This document shows, piece after piece, positions 58,901 through 64,000 of a stretch of DNA of 64,000 nt. Where the stretch lies: NCBI RefSeq assembly GCF_035083965.1, contig NC_089724.1:14922910-14986909 (forward strand). Direction: 5' to 3'. The DNA is from Branchiostoma lanceolatum. Taxonomy: Eukaryota > Chordata > Leptocardii > Amphioxiformes > Branchiostomatidae. Made by a program: the position numbers and the translations under genes. The notes beneath the pieces are model-generated. The model did no database searches. It had not been told where the DNA came from and saw only the letters and a list, made by a program, of their open reading frames with translations. Every line of letters starts with the position of its first letter. Position 1 is the first letter of the stretch.

Positions 58901-61900
58901 ACCCAGGTACATGCTGGCCAGGGGTGATTATTCAGTGGCCGCTACACTGGGTACCTTGATACGATGGTACCCCAAGTTAACTACTGTATGCTGTCTACTT
59001 GTTATCCTTTGGAAGGGGGGGGGGGGCGCTTTTACTGTTATTACTATTATTAGCAATAAAGAATTAGGCCATGTAGCATTTCCCTCATATTTTGTATTTT
59101 TAAATCATAATAAGTAGATAGCTTGCCGTTCAAAAATTTTGACAGTGTCAGAATTAAAAAAGAAAATGTTTGGACTTTGATTCAAGGCTATAAATAGATT
59201 AATTCAGCACCATGATGTCAGAAGCTTCAAGTGTGAGGAGTCACAAGAGGACAAGAAAATCCTACATGGCACTTTTTTGTTGAGATTTTCAACCTTAGTT
59301 TCCAGAATTGTACGCAGATGATGTTTCAGATTGTTTTGACTCTGGCAGGGATTAAAACTGAAGTCTTCAACTGTGACTATCGGTCCATGCATAATGATTA
59401 CAGTGTTTCCGACTGTGGCTGTTGGTAACCGTTGATCTTTCGCAGGAGCTGGATTGGCCACAGTGGTGATCACATTTCTCTTCGCCACCTACTATAATGT
59501 CATCATCACCTGGGCTCTGTACTACCTCTTCAACTCATTCCAGGTGGGTGAAAGGAACTAAAAGAAATAACTGTTGTCATTTTTGTTTGTTTGTGAAAGA
59601 TTCATGTCATGTCAAGTCACATTTATTATAAGTATGGGTACCATGTAATTTTCTTGTGTAAATATTAATTTCTATGTAAACATTTTATGGATCAATTGGT
59701 GCTAAAGCTTCATGTGACCACTAGTTTCCTGGCCTGTATGTGATCGCCTGCTGATTTTTCAAGCAATTTGAACTTTGAATTAAGTTTGCATCCTGACTGT
59801 CATGATTATGTTGGCCATTATGACACCTCCATAGCTAAAAAGTGTGATCTTGAATTGAGGAAATGCAGAATATTGGAAAAAATTCAATTTGAAATACAAT
59901 GTGTCAGTCTGATTTGAAATTTTGTTTTTTCTAAGACACTAACTGCATTGTGCATTTGATGTAAGGCAATATATAGCAGAAACTAAGTTGACATATATTA
60001 AGTTCTTGTGTTGAAATGAGATTTGTGGTTGTTTCCACAGGAGCCACTGCCGTGGGCAAGGTGTGATAACCCCTGGAACACTGGAAACTGCACGACTGGT
60101 CTGAACCGCTCCCTTCTCCACAACGACAGCACTTCGCCTAGCAACGAGTTCTTCTAGTATAGACGGTTTTATTTTCATTTTCAAAACTTTGCTTTTCTTG
60201 CAAATCATCGCAGATTATGGAACCAGGTTGAGTGTTGTCAGAAGCTTTCTAATTAAGGCCCTAGCATATTTGATGACAACTGTTAAGTTAGATATGATTT
60301 GGAATGGCTTAGGTGTGACAAGTCGCTCAGTGTGATATGATTAGCCGTCACAATGTGCCTGCAAACATGATGTGCTATGCTGAATGGTAGTTATACCAGC
60401 TAATTCAGATTAAAGAAATAAAAACTGAAGAGAAAAAAATTCTCAACACGATGTTTTTTTGTGTTTCCAGCCACAATGTCCTGAAGATCAGCAGTGGGAT
60501 TGATGAGTTTGGAGCCCCTCAGTGGGATCTGTCCCTCACCCTGCTGCTGGCTTGGATCATTGTCTACCTGTGCATCTTCAAAGGTGTAAAATCAACAGGA
60601 AAGGTATGAAAACAGTTGTGTGACACTGTTTTTACACATTATCTTAATCCTTTAACATCCGTTTTAGACAGTTGATGATACAAAACTATAAGGATGTGTT
60701 ACACAAACTAAGCTTGCACTAATACACAATCATAGCTTGCACTGATTGAGTCCCCTTTCCCGAGACCTTGTAGCTGTTCACTTCTCGGGCAGGCTACTGA
60801 TTCTTAGAATGAGTCTAAATACCAATAAAAGCTCAGAATTCTTTCTCACTTTGAATATCTGTCCAATTTGTCCAATTGGAGCTTGACTGATTCTGTCACC
60901 ATGGAAACCAGTCATAACAGCCTCCAAGGCTGATAACAACAGGTGTCTCAATTTCAGTTCCAGTCCAATACATGTATCACTAGACCAATATTATCATCAA
61001 AATGATATTCATAACTCGGGCATGATTTTATGAAATCCATGTCTTACCTCCACTCACAGGTGGTATATTTCACTGCGACGTTCCCGTATATCGTGTTGAT
61101 TGCCCTCCTGATACGCGGTGTGACGTTGGACGGAGCAGTTGATGGAATCATGTTCTTCCTCAAGCCCAAATGGTACCTCTTGGGTACTGCTGAGGTCAGT
61201 CAAGACTTAAACATGCAGTTTTGTCAACTTTGATACATCTGCCGGGTACCTTAAGACCGCCAAACATTCAAAGTTGTCTGCGTACTAAATGCTGCATTCA
61301 GTAATCCCTGAGGTATGCACAATTCATGTATCACATGGAATAGTCTTAGCAATTATAATGCGGTAGAAGTCTAAAATTTCCTCATCAATTATGCAAATAA
61401 CATCCTACTTTGCATAAATGTCATCTAAATGTCAATCAGCACTTGAGCTACCATACCAAAAATCATGACGATCCATCAAATCCTTCTTGACTTATCCTCT
61501 TTCAAAGATGTTAACAAAAATGCCCTGGCAGTTCCAGAACAACTACCTGGGGGCTCAGACCTTAGCCACTTCATCATAACATCAAAAGCTATCTGCCACC
61601 AGAAAATCGAAACCGGAGGTTCCACTGCAGTACAGTCAAAAGCCTCGAGGGCACCCAAAATCTAACCATTTCCGGTTTTTATTAAAACCTTCCAACACCA
61701 AACATAGAATCAATCCATCTGGCAGCTGGTCTTGAGTCATCTTGGTGACCAACAGACAGACAGACACACAGACATAAAAACACCGCCCAACGTATAAGCT
61801 TCTTGACAATTTAGGTAACAAAGCTGATTTTTTAAATTTGTATGATACTTCTTTTTATCTGTGTAGGTGTGGATCAATGCTGCTGCTCAGAACTTTGGTT

Positions 61901-63694
61901 CTATCGGCATCGCCTTCGGAGGTTGTATCACCTTATCCAGCTACAACAAGTTCGACAGCAACGTCTTCAAGTGAGAGATTATATACTGTCATTCATTACA
62001 GGAGTGAAGTAGAAGAAAATAGAAATTATACGGTTTCAGGATAGTATCAGACTAATAGTGTTATGATGTTGAGAGCAAAGTCTTGATATCATATTGAATA
62101 GCTGTTTTGTTTAGGACAATCAGTAACTGTCATTTATGATGTGGCGTCGATGGCCCAGTGTTAAGGGTTGTGGACAGGGGATCGACATGTTTCAGGCTCA
62201 ATTCCAGTTTGCATCAGTCCTGACGTTGTGTCCTTGGGAAAGGTAGACTCTCCACACTCCACTCTGGTGTAAATGGGTACCTGACTTTGGTTGGGGAGGT
62301 ACTACTCAGTCACTCACTCTAAGAAATCAGGCATGTAAACACTCCCTCCAGCCCAATACTGCCCCTATGGCCTTTACATTTCTATGAAACTACATTTCAC
62401 AACTTCTTTTCTACTCAATTACTTAAATGACTTTGACCCACAGGGACACGTTGATGATCGCGTGCATCAACTCGGCAACAAGTCTCTTGGCGGGATTCGC
62501 CATCTTCTCCATCATGGGCTACATGGCGTTCTTACAGGGCACTTCTGTTGAGGAGGTAGCTACTCAAGGTATAACACACATCAGCTACATTATCCTTCCT
62601 ATGCCATGTATGGCATATTGGGCAGTGCCCACCTCATTTCTTAGCCTTTGGGGCCACGCAGTTGTGCAAGCATGACTTGAAGATAATTATTTATTGATAA
62701 GTCCACTGGTAGTACTTTTTTTAAAGTGCTGATCAGAGAGGCTGTATGTACTACTTACTTTATTAGGACTTGTTCAGGGAATCAAAGTACTGATTTACTG
62801 CATGTAAAGTGAGGCCACTGCTGTTGTGTTTCACTCAGATACTATTCAAGATATGATCATTTAGGAAAAATGTGAATTTAGGAAACTTTTTTATCAATAA
62901 CTGTAAATGCAGACTTGTTTCAGCCGCATTTAGCTTGATACAACAGAGAAACTTTTTTCCCTTCCAACCATGAAATTTAGTCCCTGCAAAGTTAAATTAA
63001 TTTACAGTGATGTTAACCTTATACAGTACAAATGTAACTGAATGTTTCCACTGATGTAAACTGTAGGTCCAGGACTGGCGTTTGTGGTGTACCCCCAGGC
63101 CATAGCCACGATGCCTGTGTCTCCTCTCTGGGCCATTCTCTTCTTCATCATGCTCCTTCTCCTGGGAATCGACTCTCAGGTATCTAGAGTAATGACCTGT
63201 TGCTCACAGTAGTACATGTAGCAGTGCCTCCTACTGATTGGTTTGGGAATTACAGTGTATTGTAAACAGGTCACTTGTGATAACCAGTGTTTCTGGCAAC
63301 ATTTTCAAAGCATGAAATCATTTTTGATAAACAAAATTCAAGCCATGTATTTGCTGGTACTTTTCAACATTACCTGACTTGCATATGCTACTGAAATCAA
63401 AGTGACATTGACATGTATGCCCTTATCATAGCTTTGTGGCTTCATAGTAACTGAAGCACGCAAAAATTTTTAATACACTGTACAAATATCTTGGGTTCTC
63501 TCAGTAGAAATATTACTGCTAAATTCTAAATAACACACTTATAAAATCTCCAGTTTTGTACAGTAGAGGTGATCATCACGACCTTGTACGACCACTTCCA
63601 CCCACTGATCAGGAAGTACCTGAAGAGGAAGGAGGTGTTGGTCCTCCTCGTGTGCTGTGTGTCCTACCTGCTGGGGCTCCCCAACATCACACAG
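55933..63694 (+). CDS. SLC6-family Na+/Cl- dependent amino-acid transporter, N-terminal 444 residues (3' end outside window)
   Basis: Ten exons: 55933-56164, 58202-58336, 59446-59543, 60041-60156, 60471-60603, 61060-61194, 61867-61970, 62444-62568, 63067-63179, 63554-63694; all GT-AG, phases agree. The start has a CCACCATG context. TM1 reads [20 protein letters not shown], with glycine where monoamine carriers have aspartate, so an amino-acid substrate is expected. The second extracellular loop keeps its cysteine pair ([11 protein letters not shown]) and three sequons but is short. TM6 is [17 protein letters not shown]7 has CINSATS, and TM8 has GIDSQFCTVE. Chloride-site Gln/Ser and the sodium-site Asp-Ser look intact. 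Blocks resemble both glycine carriers (ITLSSYNKF) and GABA carriers (SQFCTVE), so the substrate is uncertain. It covers TM1 to about TM9; the remaining three helices lie beyond the window. In-frame codons continue upstream of the chosen ATG to 55774. Confidence 0.92.
56445..57420 (+). repeat. Dispersed repeat family A, copy 5, longest, with tandem octamer-rich tail
   Basis: Opens with the hairpin TATCTCCATgaaaaATGGAGATA (56445-56467) and a (TGTC)n-like run. The family blocks follow (CATAACTCAAGAGCCTC, TTTGGTATGTGGGCAGG, TTTTGGGCCCCCTGG, TACTGCAGCAG). The tail contains two tandem units of about 270 bases starting GTAGCTTAG at 56877 and 57147. Lies in SLC6 intron 1. Confidence 0.7.
61370..61780 (-). 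repeat. Dispersed repeat family A, copy 6, in an SLC6 intron
   Basis: Reverse-oriented blocks: ATTATGCAAATAACA, CATGACGATCCATCAAATCC, CTGGCAGTTCCAGAAC, CTGGGGGCTCAGAC. Diverged fragment without the hairpin end. Confidence 0.5.
62141..62395 (+). mobile_element. tRNA-derived SINE in an SLC6 intron
   Basis: Head GGCGTCGATGGCCCAGTGTT (box A region) and TTTCAGGCTCAATTCC (degraded box B), then CCTTGGGAAAGGTAGAC, AAATGGGTACCTGACTTTGG, TTGGGGAGG and ATACTGCCCCTATGGCC. Same family as 24140-24385. Confidence 0.65.
62900..63008. mobile_element. Tiny MITE-like element
   Basis: ACTGTAAAT at 62900-62908 faces ATTTACAGT at 63000-63008, about 109 bases overall. The same ACTGTAAATGCA end is seen at 20553, suggesting one family. 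Only short terminal repeats support it. Confidence 0.35.
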
Positions 63695-64000
63695 GTCAGA
63701 CTATTGAAAAATGTACTTTTTTTTAAAGATGTGTTCATGTTCCCAAGGTGCAAGTGGTATTAGCAACCCTGCTGCTTTTCAATATGGATCAAATTCTGTG
63801 GATCCAGAGGGATGAGGTTCAGTGCTTGCTCAGAACGGCTTACCGGTTTTTGTAATTACGGGTTGCATGATGACCCTCTTGTCGGATGGTGACGTAAAGC
63901 CAGCGGCCAAGTGTAGGGCGGAGATTTAGATGTTAGCTGGTCTCAAACCTCTGTGCATAAAAGAACCAAACACTGGTGACCCAGGGTACTTGGCTGAAAA

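Noticed and set aside
59939..60208. Minus-strand 89-codon frame in the SLC6 region
   Set aside because: Overlaps SLC6 exon 4 on the other strand; no motif.

Overview
The window looks like nuclear DNA of an invertebrate deuterostome, most likely an amphioxus (Branchiostoma). This is inferred from four things: intron-rich genes with vertebrate-type orthologues (SFI1, TEX261, stanniocalcin, SLC6), a Toll-like receptor of unusual architecture, several tRNA-derived SINEs and truncated LINEs, and AT-rich introns full of dispersed repeats. No species can be fixed from the sequence alone.

Layout. (1) 115-5265, + strand: the last 11 exons of an SFI1-like centrin-binding centriole protein. (2) 6097-11652, - strand, tail to tail with SFI1: a five-exon, 1477-residue receptor. 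It carries a signal peptide, an LRR ectodomain, one membrane helix and a TIR domain. A long linker then leads to ZU5, UPA and death domains and a polar tail. Its upstream flank holds a perfect NF-kB consensus with AP-1 and CRE-like sites. This is the most interesting object in the window: it joins a Toll-like receptor to the ZU5-UPA-death module of UNC5/PIDD, and it has an HF-T tripeptide where PIDD/FIIND proteins cut themselves. (3) 12272-13830, - strand: a 5'-truncated LINE. (4) 14386-16624, - strand: a 497-residue LRR protein resembling AMN1, with another truncated LINE in its 5' intron, head to head with (5) TEX261 (19122-24568, + strand, six exons, 209 residues). (6) 28713-39427, - strand: stanniocalcin (four exons, 211 residues), with introns full of SINEs and repeats. 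(7) 39.4-55.9 kb: a gene-poor stretch holding a 47-bp tandem array, SINEs, a repeat family with hairpin ends, a perfect 51-bp inverted repeat and two weak candidate exons. (8) 55933-63694, + strand: the first ten coding exons of an SLC6 amino-acid transporter, cut by the window end.

The genes do not form a pathway. The receptor can be read as membrane sensor (LRR), adaptor-recruiting domain (TIR) and a possibly releasable death-domain module in one chain. All exon models were built by hand from GT-AG sites, phase agreement and protein-family resemblance; no search or transcript data were available.
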